Source: Leuctra nigra (Eukaryota; Arthropoda; Insecta; Plecoptera; Leuctridae). From it: a stretch of 64,000 nucleotides of DNA. Shown one piece after another: positions 22,404 through 34,500 of this stretch; the stretch's first letter is position 1; the number at the start of each line of letters is the position of its first letter. The notes under the pieces were generated by a model. It worked only from the letters and a program-made list of their open reading frames with translations. It made no database searches and was not told the DNA's origin. The stretch lies in assembly GCA_934045905.1 (NCBI GenBank), contig OW203768.1, positions 16,086,316 to 16,150,315 on the forward strand. Reading direction: 5' to 3'. A program made the position numbers and the translations under genes.

Positions 22404-25400
22404 ATGTTTCTCCAGCTTGTAGTCGTGCTCCTCGGCGTCTGGATGCCGTTGGTTCGAAGCCAGGCGGGCTCGGAGTGCGTCGAGGATCGAACTCAAGCTA
22501 TCTCGGTGGTGTTGAACGGCGCGCGCAATCTCACGGGGAGCTGGATCTCTGAAGTAGGTGCAACAGTATCTATGTTTATCTCATCAAAGTGCCTCATCGT
22601 TCAGGTTTTTAAGTTTGAATTCTAATAATGCATACAAATTTCAACTCTCCTCACTGTATTTGGAAATTCAATGAATTCTTCTGTTGGTATTAATTCCATT
22701 AACATTAGTATCGTAGCATCGTTTCTAAGCTTTTAGGAACCAGGAAACGCTCTCTTTCATGACATTCCAAGAAAAAATAATGGTCAGTAAACTCATAAAA
22801 AAAAAAATTGTCAATTTTTCTAAATTTTAGTAAATCTTACAATAATATGTACTTAAGGAGTATGCAAAAAATAGCCTTCTTTAGACGAACACTTTATTGA
22901 TACTCTTCAATCAAAAATGTATTTGCAAAATTTAAGGTAGATTACCAATTTGACCTGTGCCTGGATCCTAGAGTTCAATAGTTAGAGCCAGGGAATGATT
23001 ATGATAGTATGTATCGGCAGGCGGTATAGAAGCAGACCACGTGTCGGTAAAGTAGGTGTTCATGTGTAGGTATAGTAGGAGTGTTTAATCTGAAGCTTGT
23101 TTGATATTTGTGATAAGAGTGCAGTCTCTGCATTGACTCAGGTGGTGCTGCGTCGCAGTGAGGAGCAGAGCAGCACTGCGCAGGCGCAGAAGTGGTCGGT
23201 GCAAGTGGAACCCAGGACATTCAAATGTGGCGCCGACAAAACAGCGCTGGAAGTCAGCCTCACGTTCATTGGTCAGTTGATAATGCAGACTTCTTAGATT
23301 CACTTACTACCTATCATCACTCTATAGACCTTGCGCATGGTCTGGTATCAGGGGTGTATGAAGTGAAGTAGTTTGTAAGTGTGATAGTGTGTCCCGTGCA
23401 CTGGACCCCAAGTCTTATAATCGGCGTTTTGAAAACGTTCGCGTTTTCTTTGTTTAAACCCAAAAAAAGTTGACAACTATGCCTTTGCCTTATATTTTTT
23501 CACGTTTTATACAATAAAAAGGCAAACGTTTTCAAAACGCCCGATTTCAAGACTTGGACTCATGGGGGTTAATCAAGACTAGGAAAAGAACGCGTTGATG
23601 AGCGAGCACCGGAACGTGCAAATTATCTTACCAGAATTGCGTACACGACGTTCAGAAAATATAAACATCAATCCATATTAAAATGAAATGGGGCCACTCA
23701 ATCAACATAAAAGTATCTTAATTCATTGAAATTTGAGAAAAGCCAACTAAACACTATGTTATCTAAAACAAAACCAGATTCATTTGCAGTGGAAAATTCC
23801 TATTCATTTCGATACATTATGTCCCACTGATATTAAAAATGTCAATAAGTTCATAAGTTCTCCACTAATTAATCTGAAAATGTGTAAATTAGGAGACAAT
23901 GTTGGTCTTAATGACCATGCAAAATATGAGTTTAAAAAGATTTATCGATGACCATTTTTATTTTGCAATCTATCAGGAGATATTTATTTTAATTTAAACC
24001 AACGAACGAAATAAAAAAAGGGTCTGAAAAAATAAAGGTGGTTTTTACATGTGAGTGAAATTTCAGATCGATCGTTAAAATGGTGCGACCTGTGTATCGG
24101 TTAGTAGCAAGAGAAAAGGACAGTGCCAAAAGACTAAAAAGGAGTCGCTTGCTCAAATAAAACGTGCCGATAAGGAAATTTAGAATTGCACCCCTGAAGC
24201 TTAATTCTAATACCTCATTTAAATGGCTTTCCAGCGCCTCTTATAGTGTGTCAAAAAATCCAGATATGTTTACCTATCAAAAGTGAGTCAGAAATAAATT
24301 ATTGATGCTTGTTGGACATTTAATTAGCAATAAATATTTAAAATAGTCAATAACAAACCCTTATTAATACTTTTAAAACAAGTAAAGGATAATAATGCCG
24401 ATTATGATAATTTTATGTCAACCTGCAGATTTGTGCAATGTTTACCATGGTTTACCCATGTTTACCTATCAATTTGATACTCGTAGGATGGAATAATGGG
24501 CATAAACTTGCTAGAATAGATCATTAGTGTACATAAAATGAGCTAATATTCATTAACAATACCTATTATTAATTAAATATAATGCGCGAACACTGAACAG
24601 GGAATTTGTCAATATTCTCTAAAAATTTATAGGTAAACATATCTGGAATAAATGGAATTATCCGCCTCTTACAACTCCAGCGCCTTCAACAACCCCAGCG
24701 CCTTCTACAACTCCACCGCCTTCTACAACTCCAGCGACTCCAGTGTTCTCCAGAACCGACTACGAGCTGATCCCGGGTCAAGGTCATTACAAGTTCCACG
24801 CCACTGGAGCCACGTGGCCAGTGGCGCGAGACGCATGCGCAGCCGAGGGCAGCCATCTTATGATCTTCGACTCGCAGGAGGAAGTGGAAGTGTTCAAGAA
24901 GATCTTTGCAGCCGCTAAAACAGCTGGAACAACTAGTCACTTTTGGGCCTGGATAGGAGTTAGAAGATCCTCGAAGGACGCTGCATGGGTTACTGTGCTA
25001 GGTGGGTTTTTTAGAAGAAGTTAGTTCGCCCCAAATATTGCCCTATTGACAGATATTTAAAATAGGCGGAAAATAACAGTAAGTTCATAAGTTCGAATTA
25101 CCGATCTTGCATGGAAATTATTAATTAAATTATGAGATGATGATTGTCTTGATGACTTTGCAAAAGTTGAATTTGATAAGATCATTGTCATTTTTAAACA
25201 TTTAGATGATAACACAATTTAAAAACGATCAGAGAATTCTTTTGCTGATCAGACGTTTAAAAGATGTGGAAACACATCTATAAAAACTAAATTGTTTTAT
25301 AAACAAACAAAATAGTATTTTCTAGACACATTTTTTTAATAACCGGATTTTTTGTTTAATAAACCTTAAACATTAGAGAATAGTTGCATTTTTATTGTCG

Positions 25401-25652
25401 ACGACAAAATATCACCATTGTTATCAATTAATTATTGTTTCATTATAATTCCATGACCGGAGACTATTTCCAGATATTTGCTTGTTGTTTGCAGGAGTCT
25501 CCTTCAACTCAACTGGTTATGCACGATGGCAGTCAGGAAGCCTGGTGAAAGATGCTAGTTGGGACTATGTGATGGCCTTGCGTACTACAGGGGAGCTTAA
25601 TCATAATCCAATGTCTACAGAGCTACCCTTCGTATGCGAGCATCAGCTGTAA
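22404..25652 (+). CDS. C-type lectin-domain protein, tandem copy 3 (exon-3 acceptor disrupted)
   Basis: Exons 22404-22553, 23142-23271, about 24681-25001 and 25495-25652, in phases 0, 1 and 1. With the 24681 start the product is 252 residues. Exon 1 is identical to copies 2 and 4. Exon 3 differs: the original acceptor at 24234 is cut off from its exon by a 419-bp transposon (24244-24662). The exon now begins in an 18-bp tandem repeat coding a Thr/Pro linker of APSTTP units, where several CCAG|CG sites at 24681, 24699 and 24735 keep the phase. Original-acceptor readthrough would hit a stop. Exon 4 is the most divergent (WQSGSLVKDAS replaces the WYSGRPG region), which fits relaxed constraint or pseudogene decay. 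Poly(A) signal at 25731. Function as in copy 2 if spliced. Confidence 0.65.
23403..23572. repeat. Imperfect palindrome in lectin-3 intron 2
   Basis: Left AAGTCTTATAATCGGCGTTT pairs with right AAACGCCCGATTTCAAGACT around a loop rich in A and T. No ORF; MITE-like. A structurally similar palindrome lies at 61726-61868. Confidence 0.55.
23579..24190 (+). repeat. Interspersed repeat family A in lectin-3 intron 2
   Basis: Starts GACTAGGAAAAGAACGCG and includes CGGTTAGTAGCA and GGAGTCGCTTGC, as in the copy at 7131-7860 in the equivalent intron of lectin 1. Confidence 0.55.
24244..24662. mobile_element. 419-bp TIR element inserted at lectin-3 exon 3 acceptor
   Basis: Flanked by a perfect 9-bp direct repeat CGCCTCTTA (24235-24243 and 24663-24671). 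Subterminal inverted repeat CCAGATATGTTTACCTAT is exact at both ends. No ORF. The duplicated target is the first nine bases of the ancestral exon 3 (the same CGCCT follows the acceptor in copy 1). Confidence 0.85.
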
Positions 25653-25853
25653 TGTGACGTCACTTCCTATTTTGATATTCATGTCTAAATCTTGACTACA
25701 ATCTTATTAACATTTATTTCTGTACTCTTGAATAAATAAATGCAGTAATTTGTCACTAAAATGTTTCTATTATTTGCCCTCTCAATACACAACATCAATG
25801 AGAAGCTCCTTAACTTCCACTCGACGTCCATGAATGTGAATTCCCACGTGACG

Positions 25854-27353
25854 CCATGTTGCCGTGATTCCAGATCTCATTGGCAGTGCGGCAACATGGC
25901 GTTGTTATTCTCTAACCATGGAGTTGAGACACGATTTCACACTCAAAGCCACAACACACAGACTGAATAGCGGTAGTTCCATGTTGCCGTGATTCAAGAT
26001 CTCATTGGCAGTGCGGCAACATGGCGTTGTTATTCTCTAACCATGGAGTTGAGACACGATTTCTCGCTCAAAGCCACAACACACAGACTGAATAGCGGTA
26101 ATTCCATGTTGCCGTGATTCAAGATCTCATTGGCAGTGCGGCAACATGGCGTTGTTATTCTCTAACCATGGAGTTGAGACACGATTTCTCGCTCAAAGCC
26201 ACAACACACAGACTGAATAGCGGTAGTTCCATGTTGCCGTGATTCAAGATCTCATTGGCAGTGCGGCAACATGGCGTTGTTATTCTCTCACCATGGAGTT
26301 GAGACACGATTTCTCGCTCAAAGCCACAACACACAGACTGAATAGCGGTAGTTCCATGTTGCCGTGATTCAAGATCTCATTGGCAGTGCGGCAACATGGC
26401 GTTTATATCCTCTAACCATGGAGTTGAGACACGATTTCTCGCTCAAAGCCACAACACACAGACTGAATAGCGGTAGTTCCATGTTGCCGTGATTCAAGAT
26501 CTCATTGGCAGTGCGGCAACATGGCGTTTATATCCTCTAACCATGGAGTTGAGACACGATTTCTCGCTCAAAGCCACAACACACAGACTGAATAGCGGTA
26601 GTTCCATGTTGCCGTGATTCAAGATCTCATTGGCAGTGCGGCAACATGGCGTTGTTATTCTCTAACCATGGAGTTGAGACACGATTTCTCGCTCAAAGCC
26701 ACAACACACAGACTGAATAGCGGTAGTTCCATGTTGCCGTGATTCAAGATCTCATTGGCAGTGCGGCAACATGGCGTTGTTATTCTCTAACCATGGAGTT
26801 GAGACATGATTTCACGCTCAAAGCCACAACACACAGACTGAATAGCGGTAGTTCCATGTTGCCGTGATTCAAGATCTCATTAGCAGTGCGGCAACATGGC
26901 GCTGTTATTCTCTAACCATGGAGTTGAGACATGATTTCTCGCTCAAAGCCACAACACACAGACTGAATAGCGGTAGTTCCATGTTGCCGTGATTCAAGAT
27001 CTCATTGGCAGTGCGGCAACATGGCGTTGTTATTCTCTAACCATGGAGTTGAGACATGATTTCATGCTCAAAGCCACAACACACAGACTGAATAGCGGTA
27101 GTTCCATGTTGCCGTGATTCAAGATCTCATTGGCAGTGCGGCAACATGGCGTTGTTATTCTCTAACCATGGAGTTGAGACACGATTTCTCGCTCAAAGCC
27201 ACAACACACAGACTGAATAGCGGTAGTTCCATGTTGCCGTGATTCAAGATCTCATTGGCAGTGCGGCAACATGGCGTTGTTATTCTCTAACCATGGAGTT
27301 GAGACATGATTTCATGCTCAAAGCCACAACACACAGACTGAATAGCGGTAGTT
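25854..27353 (+). repeat. 125-bp hairpin satellite, 12 units
   Basis: Twelve tandem units of 125 bp (starts 25854, 25979, 26104, 26229, ... 27229), about 97-99% alike by eye. Each has the CCATGTTGCCG / CGGCAACATGG stem, a second CCATGG site and the phrase CACAACACACAGACTGAATAG. The array starts 120 bases after the poly(A) signal of lectin copy 3. Units differ by small changes (for example GTTGTTATTC versus GTTTATATCC), and two neighbouring units share the second form, which suggests local amplification. Confidence 0.95.
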
Positions 27354-27460
27354 TCAATTATAAAACTAGATTTTGAAACTCCATAAGATGAGTGGATATT
27401 CAAACATGCATTCATTTACTTGATTTGTTATTTTTAATGTTTTCGCATCGCTTGTCTGAA

Positions 27461-27617
27461 GTAAGCATCAATTTCTGTTTTTTCGCGATGTAATTATAAC
27501 TTTTACTGAACTATCGTTATACGATTGACATATAAGTGCCTTGACTGAATGTCACACATAGCTGGAAGAGAAAATGGCGGATTGGGCATGCGCGTTTAGT
27601 TTATGTTTTGGTCTATT
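27461..27617. mobile_element. Single arm of the AATAGACCAAAAC foldback family
   Basis: The sequence from GTAAGCATCAATTTCTGTT to TTATGTTTTGGTCTATT matches the right arm of the complete element at 56166-56791 and the inverse of its left arm. The second arm is missing here. Confidence 0.7.
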
Positions 27618-29214
27618 GAATTGAAAAAATTAAATACATGTCAAAATTACAGCTGGTGGCAGAAGTTGGATTTAAATAATGCATTTTATTATTTACATTT
27701 AATATACTACAATAAACTACAAGGTAATACCGAAAGAAGTACAATAATTATGATTCCAAGATTAGTTGGTGTTATCAGCCTGTGAAATAGAGAATGTTTG
27801 TTGTTGTTGCTGTAGGTATGAGGTGAGGTGGGGAGTGAGGGCGTCTTCCATCAAGATAGTCGACAAGTAATCTGGCACTTCTATGTAAGTATTTTATTTA
27901 TTTCAGAGTTGCTTTTTAAGAGAAAGTATGATAATTTAGTCCTCGTTATCGAGTGGGTAGGTATAATTGAAAATGAGGTTATGTGTTGACTTGCAACACT
28001 GTTGCATCGGTTCATTGTAATTTGGTAAAGAGGGGACCATAACATGGCTTAAATCATGTAGGTATCTAGAACAATGCCTTCAAGTAAACGTACTTACTGT
28101 GTATAAACTGGAGCAACTACAGAGCAAGCAACATTAATGTAACGTCCCTTTTACCCAGCTCACACCGAGGATTCAATCTTGATTCAAAATCTCAATCTCA
28201 ATCGGGGAAATATCGTAAATGTGAGTCAACACAATGTTAATCACAATATTGTAAATCACATATTCTTAATGTAAACACTACTTTGAATAAATAAATGTGA
28301 GTTATATTGATGATACTTTTCTTTTTCATGAATTTGACGTCACCAATGAGAGCAGTTACCAGTAGGTCCTATTCCCAAAATTCCACTCAAAACCCAGTAT
28401 TTTTATGATTTGCTATACTATAACATTATGTTTGAAAATATTACGAGATTTATAAGAATACTCCGAAATGCCAGTTGATTGTTGGATTTGATGCTCCACT
28501 TTGATATTTAGAATTTAGATTTGTATAATTATCTTTGTGTGTGGTGAGTAGAGTGAAAAATACCTTTTTTTTTACTGGCCATTTGAATATCAAACATAAT
28601 ATATTAATAAAAACTTTTTTTCTAAGTCTATATTTACCTAAATTATACCTACAAGTAATCTACATTTACCTCATTGTTCCTTAAATAATGGTATTATCAG
28701 TAACTATAAGCTCAACCAAATTTTATATTATTCAACTTTTACCAGAAAACTTTTACATAACATTAATTTGTTATTCCTTTTTTAAGCACGTTCTTATCGA
28801 CTGTGACAATTTGTAATCAATTTTACATTATGCTATCGCAAATGAATTGATTAAACTAACAGGAGTATGGAACTGCATGGCTATCAACCTCATTAATTGG
28901 TTATAGATATTTGAGCTTCGTCTACAACATTGTGCCTGAAACAAATCGTAAATCATAGAACCAAAATAAACAAATAGGTAGTGAAATTGAAGTGAAACTC
29001 TTATGATTGGATGACTGTTGGCTGAAATATCTCTTATATTTCTTCGTCACATGTATGTTTTAAGTTGTTGATTGAAAGAATTAATTGGGTACAGGAAGTT
29101 GCTTTTCTACGATATTGCATGGCATGACTTTTACCCCGCAATATTTAGAACTCTTACCCCGGAACCAGTGGTCCATTCTTGTCTAGGAGCAAAATTATTA
29201 AGTAAGTACTTACT
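27618..29214 (+). other. 3' flank of lectin copy 3, no gene seen
   Basis: 27640-28160 matches the flank after lectin copy 4 (38040-38590; both contain TTGGTGTTATCA then CTGTGAAA), so the tandem duplication unit reaches this far. The rest is AT-rich and featureless. Confidence 0.5.
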
Positions 29215-29416
29215 ATACTTAGTATTTTGAAACTACAAAATACTTGAAAATGTACGGGTTATGATAAAAACATCTTTCAAATGTACGATATTACTTATAT
29301 TCACCAAAATTAACATCTATACTTAGTATTTTGAAACTACAAAATACTTGAAAATGTACGGGTTATGATAAAAACATCTTTCAAATGTACGATATTACTT
29401 ATATTCACCAAAATTG
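29215..29416 (+). repeat. Tandem duplication, 2 x 104 bp
   Basis: Two almost identical 104-bp units (29215-29318 and 29319-29416) beginning ATACTTAGTATTTTGAAACT. No coding meaning seen. Confidence 0.85.
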
Positions 29417-29731
29417 TTTTTGGGATTCACAACCAGAAATATTACCAAAAAGTATGGTCCATGTCCCGGACTACTCTATATCTTTGCAATATTCTAAAAT
29501 CTCAACTTTTGATTGGAATATGCAACCGTAATTTAACTTTACATTGTAAAAAATGGAAATTACTAGTACCCATCTGAGACTGTATCTATTGCCTGATCAT
29601 AAGGCAGCAAAGAAATAATCAAAATTACAATTGGTGGCAGATGTGGGATTTTATTATCTAAAATTTCACATATGAGTTGAAATAAAATTCGAAGACAACA
29701 AGTAATTTATTGGAAATACAAATTGCATTAA

Positions 29732-30273
29732 GGAGGGACTAGCGATATAATCAAGGCCTTCTTCAAAAACACCACGAATGTTCTTTTAGAAGGCTGTGGA
29801 TACTGTAATAATTGGCAACACTGCATTTGCAGTTCTCACCTCCCTCAAATCCCAAACAACCAATCAGAGCGCACCTGCCATGAGACAGCTGTTCTCTGAG
29901 CCATCTCTTTCAACCAGTGATGCCAAGTTATTTTCACTAAAACCCTTCTAGCTCATTAAAACGTTCAGGAACATATATATCTAAAAATTTAAAAAAAATA
30001 CTAGCGCATCTGATACACCACATATCAGTTTTTTACAAAATTCTTATGTCGGGAAGTCAGTCTCAAACCATTTTGAAGAGGTACGAGAATCATTTCTAGT
30101 ATGGCCGCCATGTTAAAATAGAGGCTAAAAGCAAGACTTTGAAGTGACATATCTCGGAAGTTAGTTCAGCTTGCCCACTTTTTCTTGGCATATTATGGTG
30201 TAGAATTAAATTATCTATATTTATGTAGAGTTTAAACGATTTCTCATGAAAGAGGAAATTCGCTAGTCCCTCC
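29732..30273. mobile_element. 542-bp non-autonomous element with TTAA target sites
   Basis: Flanked by TTAA at 29728-29731 and 30274-30277. Inverted ends GGAGGGACTAGCG / CGCTAGTCCCTCC. Equivalent DNA at about 9505 and 17390 lacks the insert, so this is a clean insertion into the duplicated flank. TTAA targets are typical of piggyBac-type transposition. No ORF for a transposase. Confidence 0.8.
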
Positions 30274-30464
30274 TTAAATACTTTGATTGAAACTTCCTGT
30301 CTTTCAAACATATTTCTAAACAATTTCACTCGTTGTACTACAGCATTATTCAGCCCTATTCCATTTGGTCACCAACCGTTGTCGATAAAATAGTCCACGA
30401 CTCATGTCAGAAACGGCATGAGAATACCAAGTCGAATGAAGTTAGTCAGTTGTCAAACGTGGAT

Positions 30465-30655
30465 GAAATTCACGGTCTTCTGACCCTATCTTCAAAATCG
30501 GTAAGTTGCTAACGCAGCTTATATTGGAACACAGCCGCTGCACTGTGAACTGCCTCGATAGCTCAGCTGGTAGAGCATCTGACTGGATATCGGAAGGTCG
30601 TGGGTTCGAGTCCCACTCGAGGAAAATCTTTTCACATTGCAGTTGGTATTTATCA
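30465..30655 (+). mobile_element. tRNA-derived SINE-like element
   Basis: A tRNA-like block at 30553-30622 folds with a pairing acceptor stem (CCTCGA / TCGAGG), A-box-like GATAGCTCAGCTGGTAGAGC and B-box GGTTCGAGTCCC; the loop would read GGA. Upstream and downstream flanks (CACGGTCTTCTGACCC..., ...CACATTGCAGTTGGTATTTA) recur with other copies at 34672-34985, so it is a mobile copy, not a lone tRNA gene. Confidence 0.7.
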
Positions 30656-31337
30656 AGATATTATTGTTTAACTTCGAAGTACGAATAATATTAACTTATT
30701 CCCTGATGTTGTATGGTTTGTATTCCCTATGTTCTACACAGAGCCAAGAATCAATATAAACATTATAAGTTAAAATCGTTAATATTCACAATGTTATGGG
30801 TTATTATAGTAATTACACTATACACTTACACACTTATAAATTACACTTAGTAATTACCATACTTATGGGTTCTATTTCACTTGTGATTAATAAAGTTTTT
30901 AAATTTCCAAAAAATTATGTTATTTTCTTCTTGGAGTTTTTTTTCACGTAAATGATTAAACGTGAAATACATACAAAAAAATCTTAAAATGTATTAAAAT
31001 TTACAATATTATGGAATTAATCCCGTACCAGCATTGTGTTGGGCGTCCCATGTCTCCGACCCCACCATATAATTTCCCCCTTCCCCAGTATAAGCATGTG
31101 AATGCTGCATAATGAAGATACACCCATAACAATAAATTACTAAATCCACTCCCCCACCCGCCAACACTCCCCCACCACTCCCCCACTATCAAACGTCTCA
31201 TTGTTTGAAGGTCGAATCGCTCTAAACAATAGAGGAAATAATATCTTACATTATACAACAAGCATCCTTCCTTATAAAACCTCATCCAAAGTCAACACTT
31301 GTTCTTTTCCTCTCGCAGTGGTATAAAAACATGTGAC

Positions 31338-31530
31338 CAGCCCTGTTCCCCCACTCCCCAGCTATGGTTTCTAAAGAGAGACCCACCTTGTTCCCCCCAC
31401 TCCCCCAGCTGTGGCATATAACGGGACACACGCCTTGTTCCCCCACTCCCCCAGCTGTGGTACATAACGTGACACCAGCCTTGTTCCCCCACTCCCCCAG
31501 CTGTGGTATATAACGTGACACCAGCCCGCC
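31338..31530 (+). promoter_or_regulatory. Multi-TATA minisatellite promoter of lectin copy 4 (4 units)
   Basis: Units at 46-base spacing with TATA positions 31369 (degenerate), 31415 (CATATAA), 31461 (TACATAA) and 31507 (TATATAA). Only the unit next to the gene keeps a perfect TATA, 43 bases before the ATG at 31550. Confidence 0.75.
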
Positions 31531-31549
31531 TCTGACATCAAAGTGCGCC

Positions 31550-34500
31550 ATGTTTCTCCAGCTTGTAGTCGTGCTCCTCGGCGTCTGGATGCCGTTGGTT
31601 CGAAGCCAGGCGGGCTCGGAGTGCGTCGAGGATCGAACTCAAGCTATCTCGGTGGTGTTGAACGGCGCGCGCAATCTCACGGGGAGCTGGATCTCTGAAG
31701 TAGGTGTAACCATAGAGATATATTACAGAGAGGGGCATTACTGGTTAATGCTTGACTAATTTTGAAAGATCCTTTTTCTCAATAATTCACTGCCACTGAA
31801 ATGGAAAATTATTTCGGAAGGCAGTGAAAAAATTACTTTGAGCAGTCAAATTTTTAACTTCTGAATATTACTAGAAACACGTTTTTAACTTGAATGTAGA
31901 AGACTATTACAATATTTTATCATGTTATTACTGTACATTTATTTGTTACTGTAAAGTATGCACTGAAGGTTAGTACAAAGTAACATTCAAGTCTCTTGCC
32001 AACAACATTACAATCGAGGGAGTAATATTGCTTGAAATAATCTCCAAGATGGTGGCTGAGCATGCTCAGATCTACCCTGACAATGTGCATCGCATCATAC
32101 CAAAGCAAGGCTTGCATCATACGGTAGCAAGGCTTGCTACCTACTTGCCCCTCTCTTTAAGTATATGAATCTCTATGGTGTAATACCATATCTGATAAAA
32201 GGAAATGTCTCAATTTCTTACGGTTCAAAATACCGCTGTAACTCCATGTTTATAACCTGGCACTTTTGATGATATAGTCGGTAAAGTAGGTGTCTACATG
32301 TCGGTAGTAGTAGTCCACGTGTCGGTATAGTAGAAATGTGTATTCTGAAGAACTAGTTTAAAATCGTAGATACAAAGCTATTATCTTCAATTTTTTTTTC
32401 TAGATACGGAATGGTTTTCATTTCTCCATCTCTAAAGTTCAAGATAAAAAATCCCTTTCAAAACACGTTATGAAACAGATTCCCGTGGCTGTTTGTGTAG
32501 GAAATGCACTTGGTTTTTCTGTTTGACTCCGAAGTATGCAAAGTGGAGTTTGGCTTGGTTTTGCAATTATTCCTCGCACTTGTGATAAGAATAAAGTCTC
32601 TGCATTGACTCAGGTGGTGGTGCGTCGCAGTGAGGAGCAGAGCAGCACTGCGCAGGCGCAGAAGTGGTCGGTGCAAGTGGAACCCAGGACATTTAAATGT
32701 GGCGCCGACAAAACAGCGCTGGAAGTCAGCCTCACATTCATTGGTCAGTTGATAATACAGGATTCCTAGATTCCCTTACTTATGGCTTTTTCCATTGGCT
32801 ACTCCGTACTGCTCCAGCGCGCTCCGGGAGCAGGTAGTCATTATTCCATTGGGAAATCGCCTCTGCTCCCGGAGGCGACTCCCGGATCGACATTTCTTTG
32901 CTCCCGATATTTCGACGGAGCGGTCGAGAATAAGGCGCGAAAACGAGAAATTCCAAATGACTGACTGTCGTTGTTAACAAGAATAAGTAATGAATCCAGC
33001 GAAAAGTATATTATATAACTTGATGTAGTTCATTAATAATATTGTATTTATAATATATTCGCCCAGCCGTACAATTTAGTGATGTAATTACACGAATAAT
33101 AATGTTAAAGTAAATCTAACCTCATTTGAAACATTGCATCTAACCCGTCATTACAAAGCGCTTTCGTATTCCATAGGGAGGTAAAGTTTTGATGGCGGCA
33201 AAATTCTTGGGTTTAGTAAAATGGCAGCCCATAAGAAATAACACGTACCTCAACTTCAACTCGACTTAACTGAGAAACCGCAGGTCTGATCACTAACAAA
33301 ATCCACCTGTATTCGAATCAAACCTTCCTTTTCACTTTAAAACACTGTCCAGGACTCTGCATTATAACTAATTTAAACTATTCGATGTTAAAAACGAAGC
33401 AAATCACTACTCAACCTACAGTGTTGCCGGTATAGTTCTATTTCCGTTTCCTGTTTTTTGAAGAAGTGGCGGTATTAAAATTTCAATATGGCTGTGCTAC
33501 GAAAAAGTTGGGTTATTGCGTGACAAGGATGTACCGATATGGTTATATTTCCTAGAGAATATTTCAATATTACGTGTTTAAATAATTACCTTATCACTTC
33601 CAACCAACGTTTACGCGTCTTCTCATCAGTGGGTAACCATAAAAGAAATACACGGAATTTAAATTAGAATTCTGACATTCCGACACACAACAGTACCCCA
33701 TCTTGATTCTTTTGTTGCACAGCCTTTCTACCTACGTTCCACCTGCCGCAATAACGGGGGCTGTGAGTTAGTTTCTAGCGCCTGGCAACATCTGAAAACA
33801 CCATGTTGCTACATCGCCGATATAACGAAGCCCAGGTGTACCGGATGCGCGTGAACACGATAGATGTGGCAACAGCCTCAATTTACTTCGTTTTTAACAT
33901 CGAATAGTTTAAATTAGGAATAATGCGGAGTACTGGACAGTGTTTTAAAGTGAAAAGGAAGGTTCGATTTGAATACAGGTACATTTTGTTAGAGATCAGA
34001 CCTGAGGTTTCTCAGTTAAGTCGAGTTGAAGTTGAGGTACGTGTTATTTCTTATGGGCTGCCATTTTACTAAACCCAAGAATTTTGCCGCCATCAAAACT
34101 TTACCTCCCTATCGGGAGCAGTTCTAGAGCAGCTCAGGGACAGAGCATGACGTCAGAGGCAAAATCTAGCTAGATCCAAAATCAAAAACGTCATACTAAA
34201 AAAAAAAAAAAAATGTGGTTGTACAAATTTAACTAACTACAGTGGACTAACTAACATTTAACTAACATTTAACTACAGTGGAAGTTTTTCATTAATACTC
34301 TTCTACGTACACATTGGAAAAAAGTGTGTTCGAATTTGTTTTGCAATTTTATGTTGTAAATTAGACATTTTCAGCAAATTAACATTCTCAAATAAAATTA
34401 CCCTACATAAATTGTTATCAATAGAAAAAAATCGCATTTTTTCTGAAAATTTGAAAATTCTCTATTTCATGGCATGATTCCTTTGTATCATCAGCACCCT

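Noticed and set aside
25854..27353. CRISPR-like array
   Set aside because: Units are contiguous 125-bp copies without unique spacers, in an intron-bearing eukaryotic locus; it is a satellite.
30553..30622. Functional tRNA-Ser(GGA)-like gene (and similar blocks at 34716, 34880, 13238, 13384, 48157 and 54726)
   Set aside because: Shared non-tRNA flanks and inverted pairing show SINE-type mobile copies; stems have mismatches.
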